From: Schistosoma mansoni | Lineage: Eukaryota; Platyhelminthes; Trematoda; Strigeidida; Schistosomatidae | Direction of reading: 5' to 3' | Assembly (NCBI RefSeq): GCF_000237925.1 | Contig: NC_031495.1 | Location: 34,852,062 to 34,916,061, forward strand | Length of the DNA: 64,000 nt | The notes under the pieces: model-generated | Databases searched by the model: none | What the model was told of the DNA's origin: nothing | The model's input: only the letters and a program-made list of their open reading frames with translations | Part shown: in pieces, positions 25,440 to 36,310 of the stretch | Layout: each line of letters opens with the position of its first letter | How positions within the stretch are numbered: position 1 is the first letter of the stretch | Program-made: the position numbers and the translations under genes

Positions 25440-26589
25440 GGGGAAAAGGCTGTAGATTGCCAACGTAGATGATCTATATCGAATGATTGGGGGTCTAATC
25501 TAGTTAGACGGGAATAGTGTGACCAACAGCTAACTTCAAAGTCACACCTAACGTGGACTACCTCTCCGTCGTATTAAGGTACTATGGATGTTTTGAAGAC
25601 CGTACAATACAAAGGGCGTTATTACAGAAATGTGTTAGTTAGAGTAGGTAGAAGCGAAAAAGTGACCACCACCGCATCGGCCAGTTCATGACATAAGAAT
25701 GACTGATGCGCGTCGGTTGCCCTTGACCTTGACGGGGATCGATAGACTGTTGGATATTCAATGACTCAACTGCACGATGATTTAGCAAGGACTCAGTGAC
25801 ATTTCACTGACCCTACAAGGCATATCACAAAGTTTTGTCTTAACGCCTGATGTGGACAGAAAAACAAATAAGCTGTGACGAACAAAGGAAGCTAATTTGG
25901 AAGAATGTTATTTTCAATTCAAAGCTTGTAAAACATTAATATTTAGTTTTGTCCCTAGTTTATTCTATAAACCATAAGCTTTCGTTTGGTGCATGATTCA
26001 CTGCCATACCCTTTTCTGTTCCAAATCTATTGTAATTTAGACGACATCCTTAGTACTCTATTTTTCTACCCTAATACACAGTTCGAACATAATTGTATTT
26101 TTCTAATTGTTTGTACGTTGTGGTCGCATTAGTCATCTATTTACGTATATATTTTCTTACACTAATCTGAATCGAGAATAAACTGAGTAATGTTCCAGTT
26201 CACTCGTCATCTATCTCTCTCTCGCCCGGCAAACCAATCAGGTTGTAAAATAGTTTTCGTCCCTCTGCTCAAGGTCGTTAGTCTCTATTCGGATCCACAC
26301 ATTTCTAGCCTCAAGGTTAAATCAGCTAGCCTATCGCGTCGAGGCCCGAATCTAGGTCGACACAAGTTCTCTCCTGTATATTATTGGGTAACAGCGTCCA
26401 TTCTCAACTGTACACAAAGTTGAATAAAAGACCTTCAGAAATTGTGTTGAGGAAAAAAGTAGGAGATTCAATCTAAATCCAGCAATCCATATGAGTAATA
26501 TCAGTTACTACACGATATTGTCCCAGTGTACTGTTGATACTGAGCTTAGAGCATTTCATATCGAGTATAGACTGAAGTTGAAAATTTGA
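25440..26589. other. Less AT-rich, repeat-like tract of unknown identity
   Basis: Base composition is visibly richer in G+C than the surroundings (for example 25640-25760 and 26190-26400). The sequence reads like decayed mobile-element DNA, but no domain, terminal repeat or second copy in the window identifies it. The 77-codon frame at 26190-26423 has no recognisable domain. Confidence 0.35.
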
Positions 26590-26760
26590 AGCCATAGCTT
26601 GAGTGGCAGTATTTTAGACATATCATCGTTGCTATGACACCTGATGATAAAGTTTCCATTCTCGTGTGGAGTCACGGATTCAAACTATTGAGGAGAGCCA
26701 AACTAGGGTGAAACAACCGCCCATTGCTTTCTGATGTTCACTGTTTTACCTATTGTAGTA
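26590..26760 (+). mobile_element. SINE family B, ancient 3' half
   Basis: Faint colinearity with family B: a B-box-like GGATTCAAACTATTGAGGAG, then AACTAGGGTGAAACAACCGCC, corresponding to the hammerhead second half. Strongly diverged. Confidence 0.4.
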
Positions 26761-27074
26761 AACTCATTATGAAAATTATCTTCAGATATATAACAATGCT
26801 ACACAACAAGATGAAATTCTCCTACTATGCATTTTATTCATACGGTTTTCTTCATTCTCATTTTGGCTATTTTACTATTATACTGATTGGGACTTGACAC
26901 TTTACTCCAAACCATTCTGACCTTTATTAAATGACCTTTCTGAATAACAAATAACACAATTTTGAATTATACATTTCGTAATAGATGCAAACGTTTACCA
27001 TTTTCAACATATAACAATGTCAAATGTATTAATACTTGACTTATTTTGGCCTTTGTAAAATATAATAATTATGG

Positions 27075-27136
27075 ACTTATAACTGTAGAACCTGATGATG
27101 AAGTTATTGAAAACAATTGTTCGCTTAAATATTCTT
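27075..27136 (+). repeat. Penelope-tail-like dispersed repeat
   Basis: Contains TGTAGAACCTGATGATGAAG and ACAATTGTTCGCTTAAATAT, also found at 11249-11312 behind a Penelope fragment. Here no Penelope coding region is adjacent on the 5' side. It directly abuts an Sm-alpha-type SINE. Confidence 0.65.
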
Positions 27137-27484
27137 CAGAATCGTAAGCAAAGATGTATAGTGGCTAGCAGTGGAATCCACGACGCGCGTTTCATTCTAT
27201 TTGGGACTCGTCAGCTGGATGTACCTGCATCTCAGAGTTGATGTTCACTCTGGGACTCGAACCCAGTACGTTTCGTTTCAAACGCCACCGCGTTATCCAC
27301 TCGGCCACTGAGTCCTGATAGCCACTTGCTTGTGCAACGGGGTCAAGTTGAAATTCACTTGATATTGTTTGTTTGACTCTTCCCATTGATGTTTTTAGGA
27401 CTGCAATTGGTCAGTCTCTAATTGGCATATGTGCATACTGTGCGTATTGCCTCGATATAGTCTTAATTTACAAGCCTTCCAGCT
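27137..27484 (-). mobile_element. Sm-alpha-type SINE (family A), full unit running into gap
   Basis: Most complete family A copy. On minus the tRNA-like head (27249-27318) has an A box TGGCCGAGTGGATAACGCGG and B box GGGTTCGAGTCCC. It is followed by the hammerhead (27171-27234) and GCTAGCCACTATACATC. Upstream on minus (27340-27480) lies the body of a further unit (junction CATCAATGGGAAGAG, then TATCGAGGCAATACGCAC), so units of about 0.33 kb are arranged in tandem. The 27485 end is an assembly gap. Confidence 0.85.
27171..27234 (-). ncRNA. Hammerhead ribozyme, family A, weakened stem II
   Basis: The core CTGACGAG, GAAA and the GTC site are present. The second strand of stem II reads AGAAT instead of AGGAC, which costs at least one pair. 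The same AATGAAAC variant is seen at 30.75 kb. Confidence 0.75.
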
Positions 27485-27684
27485 NNNNNNNNNNNNNNNN
27501 NNNNNNNNNNNNNNNNNNNNNNNNNNNNNNNNNNNNNNNNNNNNNNNNNNNNNNNNNNNNNNNNNNNNNNNNNNNNNNNNNNNNNNNNNNNNNNNNNNNN
27601 NNNNNNNNNNNNNNNNNNNNNNNNNNNNNNNNNNNNNNNNNNNNNNNNNNNNNNNNNNNNNNNNNNNNNNNNNNNNNNNNNNNN
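27485..27684. other. Assembly gap (200 N)
   Basis: Exactly 200 N. The left flank is a tandem family A SINE; the right flank is a LINE endonuclease fragment. Confidence 0.99.
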
Positions 27685-28030
27685 GACCCAGGATCATCAA
27701 ATCAACCTTCAAATCAAAGAAGGAGGGAATCAAAATGAATGTTATCCAGTCTTATGCACTCACCAATAAAATCAAAGACGACGATAAAGATCAGTTTTAC
27801 GAAAGGCTGCAATCGATCAGGGCAAAGTGCTCAGGGTAAGACAGATTATCGTAATGGAAGATCTAAACGCCAAAGTCTGAACAAACAACATCGGATATGG
27901 AGATATCATGGGACGACATGAACTGGGAGTAAGGGACGAAAATGATGAGTGATTTTCAAATTTACGTGCTTCCAACAAAATAGTTATAGATGGCCCTGTA
28001 TTGCCCAACCAGCGCAGAGGCTATATACGC
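27685..28030 (+). mobile_element. RTE-like LINE, endonuclease-domain fragment
   Basis: The + translation gives RIIKSTFKSKKEGIKMNVIQ, then DDDKDQFYERLQSIRAKCSG, and in other frames EDLNAKV-like and DIMGRHELG-like pieces. This is the order of the AP-type endonuclease domain of schistosome RTE-clade LINEs. The copy is decayed and truncated at both ends. It is probably the same family as the 3' ends at 15.4 and 29.6 kb, but here the 5' part of the ORF. Confidence 0.75.
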
Positions 28031-28033
28031 GTG

Positions 28034-28085
28034 ACCAGTCCTAAAAACATCAATGAGAAGATTCAAACAAACACTACTAAGTGAA
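28034..28085 (+). mobile_element. Sm-alpha-type SINE junction fragment
   Basis: CAGTCCTAAAAACATCAATG, then AAGATTCAAACAAAC and AAGTGAATT, the unit-junction region of family A in + orientation. It directly abuts the LINE endonuclease fragment. Confidence 0.7.
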
Positions 28086-28949
28086 TTCTTCAAAATTATT
28101 AGTTGAATAGTGAGTAATTTTTACACCATTTTACTGATTCAACTTGGAATCTTCATTTTTATTATGAAACATTCATTTATCGCTTTTTAAACCTAAAATA
28201 TTAAATCAAGCGAAAGTATTCTTATTAAAACAAGCATTTATACGAATCTACTCTATCCAGTCGATTAGTCCATATAATATCGTATTTTCGATTATTTTTT
28301 TCGAAACAATCTTAAAGAATCCATCAACATTATATGGTAGACATAATCTCTACAATTTTGAAAATATTTCATAATACCGTACAATTTTATCAGGTATCAT
28401 ATACTACACATCATTATTTACAATCCTTAACGAACATAACTTTTTTAAAAGGTGTCTAATGTGGATAAAATGTAGTAATTTACTGTAAACTTATGTTTCA
28501 GAACACACTTTGTGACTAGATGAGGAATAATTGTATGAGATAATAGAGACCTATTCAACTGAACTGGGTGTTTAACCAAGCAGATAATTTTATGATTGAA
28601 CTTTCGTCAAACCTAAATACCTAAGGAAAACTTTAGAGTGTAGGTCAGTATTAAGATATCTAGTTTTCCAAAAATATTTAAGTTTTGATGCATAAAATGA
28701 AGTCAGTAGGTGTTATATGTACAGTTATTATGTGGTAGCTTCACAACATGAGTATTATATAGGTAAAACTGAGTCGCTGTTGATGAATATCAGTGCAATT
28801 ATGGTGCATGAGGATAATCCTGTAGAAGGAAAAGAGATAAAATCAATTATATTTAGTTAATGAGAGTGAGCGCCGTTGTAATTTTCTGTTTCTGACGCGT
28901 TCCAAATAGGGTAAAGTGCTTGAACTGGATCTTGCTATTAACCATGTAC
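28086..28949. other. AT-rich intergenic DNA, nothing recognised
   Basis: No supportable feature. Confidence 0.4.
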
Positions 28950-30045
28950 TTACTTATGCCTGTTACCCCACGTCGTGGAGGAGCATAGGCCACCAACCAA
29001 CATTCCTCATCTAACTCTGTCCTGCACAATACTTTCCAGTTGCTATAAATCCTATTGTTATATCTTGTGGCCGAGTGGATGACTAGTAAATGTATGACGT
29101 GATGAGACCGCCAATCAGGGAGCAGCGAATTATCGACTGGAACAGTGACACACGAAACCGTACGATCAGTCTAGAGCGCTAACCGGTTCTGCGATCTGCC
29201 TAGCCCAACCAGTTAAGTCTAAAACACCAATGACAGCCTCTGTGGTATGAATCATTATTCACAAACATACTGGGTTTATATACCAACCAAACAGACCACA
29301 TCGTACCATAAAATAGAAAATAACACTTGTACAATATTTAGCCAAATTTGGCTGTGAATAGGGGGGAAAGTAATCAATAAACTGATGATAACTCAAGAAT
29401 CGTATATAATAGTTCAAAGGTCGAAATAAAGTTAATGATAAGAGGAACAAGAATATGATTAGGTTAGTTAATTAATAATTATACAATAGGAAATATACAT
29501 ATTACATTGGTACGCAAATAGTCCTCAAAAGTTACCATTCACAATTCTCTTCGGGATACAACACCTATTCATGTATGCTTCCAATTATTGACACAGTGTG
29601 TACTTTGGTCTTCCTGTTTTCCGTTTCCCTTCACGACTCCAAGTTAGCTCTTATCTCGTGATGCTGTTTGAGGATTACCGCAATGTATGTCGTATCCCCT
29701 TCCAACATCTTTCCTTCATTTCTTCTTCAGATAGAAACAGGTTTGTTTTCTCCCACAATAGGCTGTTGCTGATGGTATCTGATCAATGTATATTAAGTAC
29801 CTTGCGTAGACAACTATTCATAAATACTTATACCTTTTTGATGGCTGTAGTAGTTCTCCACGTTTCAGCTCCGTACAGTAGAACTGTCTCGACGTTCGTA
29901 TTGAAGATCCTCACTTTGTTATTGGCTGGTACTTGTTTTGAGTTCCGTATGTTCTTCAGTTGTAGGAACGATGAACTCGCTTTGCAATTCCTCGCCTTTA
30001 CGTCCGCATCAGATCCTTCATGTTCATCAATTTGATTTATATGTG
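28950..30045 (-). mobile_element. RTE-like LINE 3' part split by an LTR-like insertion
   Basis: Bases 28950-29065 are the LINE 3' end and 29594-30045 continue the same LINE further 5', both on minus. They match the undisrupted copy at 15417-16175. The minus frame 29828-30055 keeps DEHEGSDADVKAR, LQLKNI and [15 protein letters not shown]. Between them lies an LTR-like R1 copy (29066-29593). About 25 bp of the LINE are not accounted for at the junction. Confidence 0.8.
29066..29593 (-). mobile_element. LTR-like dispersed repeat R1, copy 2 (nested in LINE)
   Basis: Minus-strand copy beginning TGTCAATAATTGG and ending CCACTCGGCCACA, so with TG...CA ends, about 528 bp. It contains the TATA-like GGTATATAAACCCAGTATG, ATAATGATTCATACC and CACAGAGGCTGTCATTGG. 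The match to copies at 7.4 and 31.2 kb plus clean insertion into a LINE support a mobile unit, best explained as a solo LTR. A target-site duplication was not evident. Confidence 0.65.
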
Positions 30046-30604
30046 GATTTTTCATATAATGATAACAAGTGATTCCTTAGATTGGGCGTGGTTAAATACA
30101 AATTACAATCTATGTGATATGTTTTGTGAATGGATATGAAATCTTATAAACGTTAAGAACCGACCACTATGAGTGACGATTATTACTGTATTATTCCCTG
30201 GCTTGGTTAAGAGAAATTATAGAAACACAAATATAATGAATTTTTTATTCATACTGATACTTCCAAGAAGCCCATCATATCTTCAATGCTTAAATTGCAT
30301 ATGATTTCTTTGTTACAGTAACACAGATTACAGGGAATTAATTAAAGTAATTAGTAGCCTCATAATGTACTCTAGATTATATTCACAAATTAATTACAGT
30401 ATGACAAACAGTGTTCTACTGAAGTGTTTTGTCATAGCTAAGCAACTTTGTTCAACTGTCAGAGATAAAATTTGCGATTTGTTGCGTGCTGTTCACTATA
30501 CGTAGTAAAGAAATCAGACTTAAAAATTTAATTAGAAAAATTTCCTCAAAACAATATATATGTGTAGATTAATTCGGTTAGTTAATTCTGTTTTAAATTC
30601 ACTT
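30046..30604. other. AT-rich intergenic DNA, nothing recognised
   Basis: No supportable feature. Confidence 0.4.
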
Positions 30605-30890
30605 AGTATTGTTTGTTTGAATCTTCTCATTGATGTTTAGGACTGCAACTGGTCAGTCTCTAATTGGCATATGTGCATACTGTGCGTATTGCCTCGATAT
30701 AGCCTTGATTCACAAGCATTGTAAGCAAAGATGGATAGTGGCTAGCAGTGGAATCCAGGACGCGTGTTTCATTCTATTTGGGACTCGTCAGCTGGATGTA
30801 CCTGCATCTCAGAGTTGATGCTCACAAATAGGACGAAACGCGCGTCCTGGATCCCACTGCTAGCCACTATCTATCTTTGCTTACAATTCT
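30605..30890. mobile_element. Sm-alpha-type SINE (family A), head-to-head palindrome
   Basis: A minus-strand family A copy (30605-30825: body plus hammerhead) meets a + strand piece (30825-30890: hammerhead second half plus GCTAGCCACTATC). Arms 30718-30770 and 30835-30887 are nearly perfect inverted repeats of 53 bp around a 64-bp centre. The centre holds the rest of the minus-strand ribozyme. Confidence 0.85.
30749..30802 (-). ncRNA. Hammerhead ribozyme, family A, within palindrome
   Basis: The core CTGACGAG, GAAAC and GTC site are present, with stem I pairing ATCCAG with CTGGAT. Stem II is weakened (AGAAT). The opposite arm offers a competing partner, because the + arm is complementary to the ribozyme's 3' strand. 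Confidence 0.75.
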
Positions 30891-31149
30891 CTGTTTTGTT
30901 AATAATGTTTAGTATGTAATTCATTATAGTCCAACTTTAATAAAAGATTATTGGGAACGATCTTACAATGATATGAAATATGAATATGATTTCAACTAAA
31001 TAGTATAGTGAATATTTATGATAATGAAGTTTTAATGGTTTATTTTTCTTTTGGTTATCGGATGACAGTTAATCAATAAAACTGTAAAAAATAATTGTAA
31101 ATTTGCAATCATAACGTACATTAGCTATAAATTGATCATTTCAGATCCT
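30891..31149. other. AT-rich spacer, nothing recognised
   Basis: No supportable feature. Confidence 0.4.
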
Positions 31150-31745
31150 GATTATTATATCCTAGTGAAGACGTAATTACAGGTAACTTCCGGGACCTAT
31201 TAATGGATTATTATTCTGTATATATTTTAACTGTTTAACTATTGAGTAACTAGGTTGTGTATATCTATATTCATTTCATTAAAAGCTTCATTTTGACTTA
31301 TGAATTATTATATGATTTACTGTCCCTAAATTATGTTCAGTTTATTGATTATTGTCTCCCACGTTCAGAGCCACATTTGGCTTGATCTTGTACAAATATT
31401 ATTTTTTATTTTACGGTCTGTCTGTCTGGTATATAAACCGAGTATGTTTAAAATAAATGATTCGCATAACAGAAGCTGTAATTGGTGTTTTTGGACTCAA
31501 TTGGAAGGGCTAGGCGGACAAGGGACCAATAAAGACGCCAGACTGCTCATACCAGTTGAACGTCATTGTTTTGGCACAGTGCTAAGACTAGACAAGTCGT
31601 ATTCCGATTGGTGGATAATTCATGTGATAAGAAGCAGGACATAAAATCATAAGGAATTGGCAACGGCCTTCTTTTATAAAGTCATAACACTGATGAAGTC
31701 ATTGAAAATAATTGTTCGTTCAAATATTCTCTGCTTTTTTTGAAT
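31150..31745 (+). mobile_element. LTR-like repeat R1, copy 3, followed by Penelope-like tail
   Basis: The R1 landmarks GGTAACTTCCGGGACCTATT, CACATTTGGCTTGATCTTGT, TATATAAACCGAGTATG and AAATAAATGATTCGC are in order. The block ends near 31680. It is followed at 31685-31740 by the tail repeat (CACTGATGAAGTCATTGAA, AATAATTGTTCG) otherwise seen behind Penelope fragments. Old and diverged. Confidence 0.55.
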
Positions 31746-32404
31746 ATCGTACAGGGATTTTTGTAAGATTAGACACTTAGGAATAAACCTAATAATACTA
31801 CCTTATCAAGCTTTTCTTCCGTACATATACTTCAACTCCTCAAGTCTTCACAACTATTTTTTAAATATATAAATACCTGTCTACTGTAAATATTTTTGTG
31901 TGTGTCGTATTCCTCTCATTTGATTTTCAGTTCCATTTCCAACATTCATCTCAAATTCACTAAGAAATATATATCAAACCTTTGTTTATAATTATATTAA
32001 TCTTGACAACAAGACAGTGAAGGGTGTAACTAAATAAACGTTTTAAGAAAAGCAATCTCCAATGTTACTTCATTCATCATATGATCTAATTTTCATGAAC
32101 AAATTGATGACTCAACTTAAGAATGTATAATCTAAATTTTTACAAATGACCTAGAGAATAGTAGAATTTAAAATATGAATTTGTTATAATTTACTTTAGT
32201 TTAATTGTTTTAATTTAGTCTTACCCTTTGTTCGTTCTTCAAAACTAATTTGCATTATTTAGAGTTACAGTTTAGAATTGTTATTTTACTGATCGGATTG
32301 TATTTACATTTACAGTGTTGGATTTTCGGCAGGTTTTAGAATGTAAATGTTTAATAATAGAGAACAATGTTTTGTTTTATTCACTTGTTATCGTTTACTT
32401 GTAT
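31746..32404. other. AT-rich intergenic DNA, nothing recognised
   Basis: No supportable feature. Confidence 0.4.
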
Positions 32405-32575
32405 CTTCCCATTGTTATTCAGGACTGCAATTGATCAGTCTCTTGTTGGCATATGTGCATCCTATGCGGACTACCTCGATATTGCCTGAAGTCACAAGTT
32501 TTATAAGCAAAGATGGATAGTGGCTAGCAGTGGAATCCAGGACGCGCGTTTTCGTCTTATTTGGGACTCCAAAAC

Positions 32576-32775
32576 NNNNNNNNNNNNNNNNNNNNNNNNN
32601 NNNNNNNNNNNNNNNNNNNNNNNNNNNNNNNNNNNNNNNNNNNNNNNNNNNNNNNNNNNNNNNNNNNNNNNNNNNNNNNNNNNNNNNNNNNNNNNNNNNN
32701 NNNNNNNNNNNNNNNNNNNNNNNNNNNNNNNNNNNNNNNNNNNNNNNNNNNNNNNNNNNNNNNNNNNNNNNNNNN
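32576..32775. other. Assembly gap (200 N)
   Basis: Exactly 200 N between two nearly identical 60-bp flanks. The true gap may be negative (overlap), or it may be a collapsed tandem repeat. Confidence 0.99.
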
Positions 32776-33008
32776 AAGATGGATAGTGGCTAGCAGTGGA
32801 ATCCAGGACGCGCGTTTCGTCCTATTTGGGACTCCAAAACAACAATGGGAAGATACAAGTAAATAACACCAAATGAATTTCAACTTCACCCCATTGCACA
32901 AGCAGGTGGTTATCAGGACTCAGTATCTAAGTGGATAAGGTGATGGCGTTTGAAGCGAAAAGTACTGGGTTCGAGTCCCAGAGTGAACAACAACTCTGAG
33001 ATGGAGGG

Positions 33009-33058
33009 ACATCCAGCTGACGAGTCCCAGATAGGACGAAACGCGCGTCGTGGATTCC
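33009..33058 (+). ncRNA. Hammerhead ribozyme, family A, fully intact
   Basis: The best-preserved ribozyme in the window. Stem I is ACATCCAG with CTGA core entry, and the core is CTGACGAG. Stem II GTCCC-AGAT-AGGAC is fully paired in its outer pairs, followed by GAAA. Stem III is the palindrome ACGCGCGT and cleavage is after GTC, then GTGGATTCC. The arrangement matches the known schistosome Sm-alpha hammerhead. Confidence 0.85.
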
Positions 33059-33095
33059 ACTGCTAGCCACTATCCATCTTTGCTTATAATGTTTT

Positions 33096-34849
33096 GTTTC
33101 GTTAAAATCAATGGTTGTTACTTAATCATGAATTGTAAATAAGAATTCGGATCTGTTCAAAACAACATATATACAGTTGGGTCACAAAAACATTATTTTT
33201 AATTTTAAGAACCATACACATAAAACCATACGGCAAAAAGGAAAGAAGGAAAACTGGCTAACATCGACAAATTCATTGATTTTTACATAGATTACTAGTT
33301 TGAGTTTTTGAAAAAAATTAATGAGTAGAAATCGCCATTGATCAATGAAAAATTGATTAGATGAATCTAATTTTAAAAAGACCATACGATTTAATAGTGA
33401 TAGGGTACATGTCTGTGAGTTTGTAGCTCATCGGCTTCTCAATGTTCAATGTGCGTTTAATGTCCATGGTTTTCCAGTTCCTTTAGTGAATGGAAGAAAA
33501 TGACAATCATGAAATTTAAACTTCAGAAAGAGTTGAAATAATGATGCAATAAAAGGGATGTTATGTTATCAGGGCAAAGAAAGATTTATTACTGTCTCTT
33601 TGTTGGTGCATAAATCTGGTTATAGACGTTTGATCGATATCACTTCGGTAAATTTCAAAAGCTTGGTAACATTAAACCTCTTTTTTTATTTATTACGTCA
33701 ACCATTATTATCACTTTTCTTGAATTCATAACTGACTGATTTCAAATCATTTCTTTTTTTATTACCATTGATCTGTTTTCAGTTACTTCATTATACAATC
33801 ATCTGATGTCTTTTTAACTCCATGAGTTCTAATCACTGTTTCAATGTTCTGGAACTTTCCCTCGTAAACTTTATTTATCCGAAACAAATTTTTTATAACC
33901 TTATTAACATTATCGGAACCTTCGCTACATCATAATAAACATGTCCATCTCTAATCACCCTCGTATTTATAAGTATGTCAATATCTGTAATAACGTTGAT
34001 TTTCAAATATTTCAGGTTGTAAGCAGCTGATGAGAACCTAACGAAATAAAAGGAATTCATATTATTCTACATCAGTCTTTGTTCTTGCTCTCTTTAAGAT
34101 AATAAAGGGAACTATATGTATGAAACTTAGTACATAATACAAACGGTGATGTGTGATTCAGGTGTATATTTTAAGTGTTGGAGAGTGTCGTTTCTTATTG
34201 GAACGTTGATTTTTTAGATGTTTCATTTTAGTTATTAGTTGAAGCAAGGACAATTGTTTAATTTTTTCACTTCTAAAACTGTATATAACACGACATAAGT
34301 TGTAAGTCACCTCCTGTTTAAAATTACCTGACTTTAGTGTACACAATCTTGAAAGGTCAAAGTGATGGCAGACATTTTGGATTTGAATAGGATGAAGTGG
34401 TCCTCTAGATTGCACTCTGCTTTGATTTCCTCTTATACGTGAATCTGTAACCTCTGGATAATTTTTAAAACATTCTTGTAGATGTTCGTTGTTTTTTATT
34501 CTGTAGCTAAATAAGACTTCTGCGTTGTTTTTGTTTTCTGTCTAAGGCTAGTGGAAATACTATTGAACCAACTAGTTCCCATACGGCTTCAGATTCGCAG
34601 GTTATTTTTCGACAACGATTGCTCGGTCAAAGAATCTTCAGTTGAGGGAGAATTCAGACGTAGCTTTCACGGTTTTTAACGAATAGATGAAGCAGGAATC
34701 CCACGACTTCAGGTGACATACACTCATTATATACATCAGATGTTACGATTGTATGCAGACAGGAGATCACAAAGTTTTGATCTATACAACTAAAGAACAA
34801 CATTCAGTTATATCGCAATACTAAAGATTCCTATTGTGAAAATTAGAAA
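33096..34849. other. Intergenic DNA, nothing recognised
   Basis: About 1.75 kb. The frames at 33182-33385 and 34158-34415 (both minus) have no domain or splice context and are likely spurious. Nothing else is supported. Confidence 0.4.
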
Positions 34850-35620
34850 AACATGTAAACGAACAATTGTTTTCAGTTAGATCGTTATCTGGCTTTACTC
34901 TAATATGCATGAATATTTATACGAAAATGTTAAACCAATCAAGGCAATTTGAGTCAATAATCACAATGAAATAGATCACGTCACCGCACACAATAGGTAA
35001 AAGTACAAGTTGATAGTATGAACACAGGTGTACTGATAGTAGTAAGAATAATAAATTACGATTACAAAAGTCTTACCAATAGTTCAACATTGTAAATAGG
35101 AGGTCAAACTTGGTTAAATAGACTTAAAATAATCACCACAAAACATTGAAACCATTACGTAATAAAAAGTGTGTAAATAATTAGATAGTGAAGAATACAA
35201 ACGGAAAGAGGCGGAAAATTACAAACAAATAACGGATGTGAAAATAATGCTAGTGATAACAAAATTAAAAATAAAATTTAAGAAATAATAACAACATCAT
35301 TTGTTAAGTTTTATCCGGTCATAGAAGGGATAGGGGGGTTACAAACCCCTTCTGTACACATGAATTGGAGTGAAATGTACGAATTCCTATGACTTTAGCT
35401 ATATGAAGGAGATGGGAACGAATTCCGTTGGGAAATGATGGAGGTATGCGATAGATCACTCGAAATGATTTCGATTTATCTACATTGTGACCACTATCAA
35501 TTAAATGTGCCAAGATAGAACTGCGTAGTAGGAAATAGTAATTCATGAAAGAGATTAAAAATATAAGTGGCCACTTGACAAATGTAAAGAAAATAAAGAG
35601 TGCTTTAATAACTGGCCAGA
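34850..35620 (-). mobile_element. Penelope-like element, 3' part on minus
   Basis: The minus frame 35319-35546 contains LRSSILAHLIDSGHNVDKSK and FRVIYRIP, the segment C-terminal to the GIY-YIG domain in Penelope-like elements (compare STILSHLIDS at 10.8 kb). The tail motif ACAATTGTTCGTTTACATG lies at about 34854-34872 on minus, as expected for its 3' end. Truncated and old. Confidence 0.7.
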
Positions 35621-36154
35621 ATGGTTTCGTAAAAATTAGAATTATCTACATAGTTGGTAGAACTGCTTGAAAGTTTTGGATTTCAAATTTGTGTACAGCT
35701 GAAGATAAGCTATCGTTCGATTTAGTTTTGTTATCCGTGTACAAAAACAACCATGCCCAACCACTTGTCTTATTATGGTGTTAGTACTCTTTCCAAATTA
35801 TTTCAGCCATTAGTGCCAATTATTAACTCATTCATCTTTCTGTTCATAGTTTCTTCTTCCCTGATTAGTTTTCGTTTGCTTAAACCTTTATTTGCTAAAT
35901 GCTCTGCTTCATTGTTATTGCCTACAGAAAACAAAATATGCATATTCAAATAAAAACGTTTGAATATACTTTCCGATGATTAGATTCAGACAGTTTTAAT
36001 CTCTGAATATTATTAGTTTATTGTGCTAAATCAATTTCAGTTCTCTAACCGTTTAATATCGGAACTATTTAACATGCTCATTAGTTATAACTCCGTTTTG
36101 ACTGATATAATAATGTTAGTTGCATATTTTCATTTATATTCATAATTATGCTTG
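35621..36154. other. AT-rich intergenic DNA, nothing recognised
   Basis: No supportable feature. Confidence 0.4.
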
Positions 36155-36310
36155 TTAAACATGGAGCATATGATGTTTTGTGAGTTTAGTCCTTGTTGAG
36201 GTCGTTCGTAAGCGGTACTAAGGAGTGTCATCATATTACCAAATAACTGCCTGGTACTTCCTAGTTTTCAATGGTATTCTAAGGTCAATTTATGATGAAT
36301 ACCATCTTCA
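36155..36310 (+). repeat. Ancient SINE-B-like repeat, copy 1 of a pair
   Basis: Shares AACATGG-AGCATATGAT, TTTAGTCCTTGTTGAGGTCG and the 3' motif CTAGTTTTCAATGG with 38878-39045. The 3' part parallels the hammerhead-to-end segment of family B (ACCAAATAACTGCCTGGTAC against CGAAACGGCCGTCCAGTGC), but the ribozyme core is unrecognisable. Confidence 0.45.

Larger units (their letters stand above)
32405..33095. mobile_element. Sm-alpha-type SINE (family A) inverted pair around an assembly gap
   Basis: 32405-32575 is a minus-strand body plus partial hammerhead ending at GGGACTCCAAAAC, then 200 N. 32776-32841 repeats the last 60 bp of the left flank almost exactly, including the same GGGACTCCAAAAC breakpoint. 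From 32841 a + copy begins (AACAATGGGAAGATACAAG), with tRNA-like head (32915-32980; B box GGGTTCGAGTCCC), hammerhead and end (CATCTTTGCTTATAA). The left minus piece and right + copy form a head-to-head inverted pair. Confidence 0.8.

Noticed and set aside
27373-27839. Frames spanning the second gap
   Set aside because: They artificially join SINE sequence to a LINE endonuclease fragment across N.
32915-32980. tRNA gene
   Set aside because: A and B boxes are present but the cloverleaf is not closed and the sequence recurs as the head of a SINE with a hammerhead downstream. The same applies to 27249-27318 and the family B heads.
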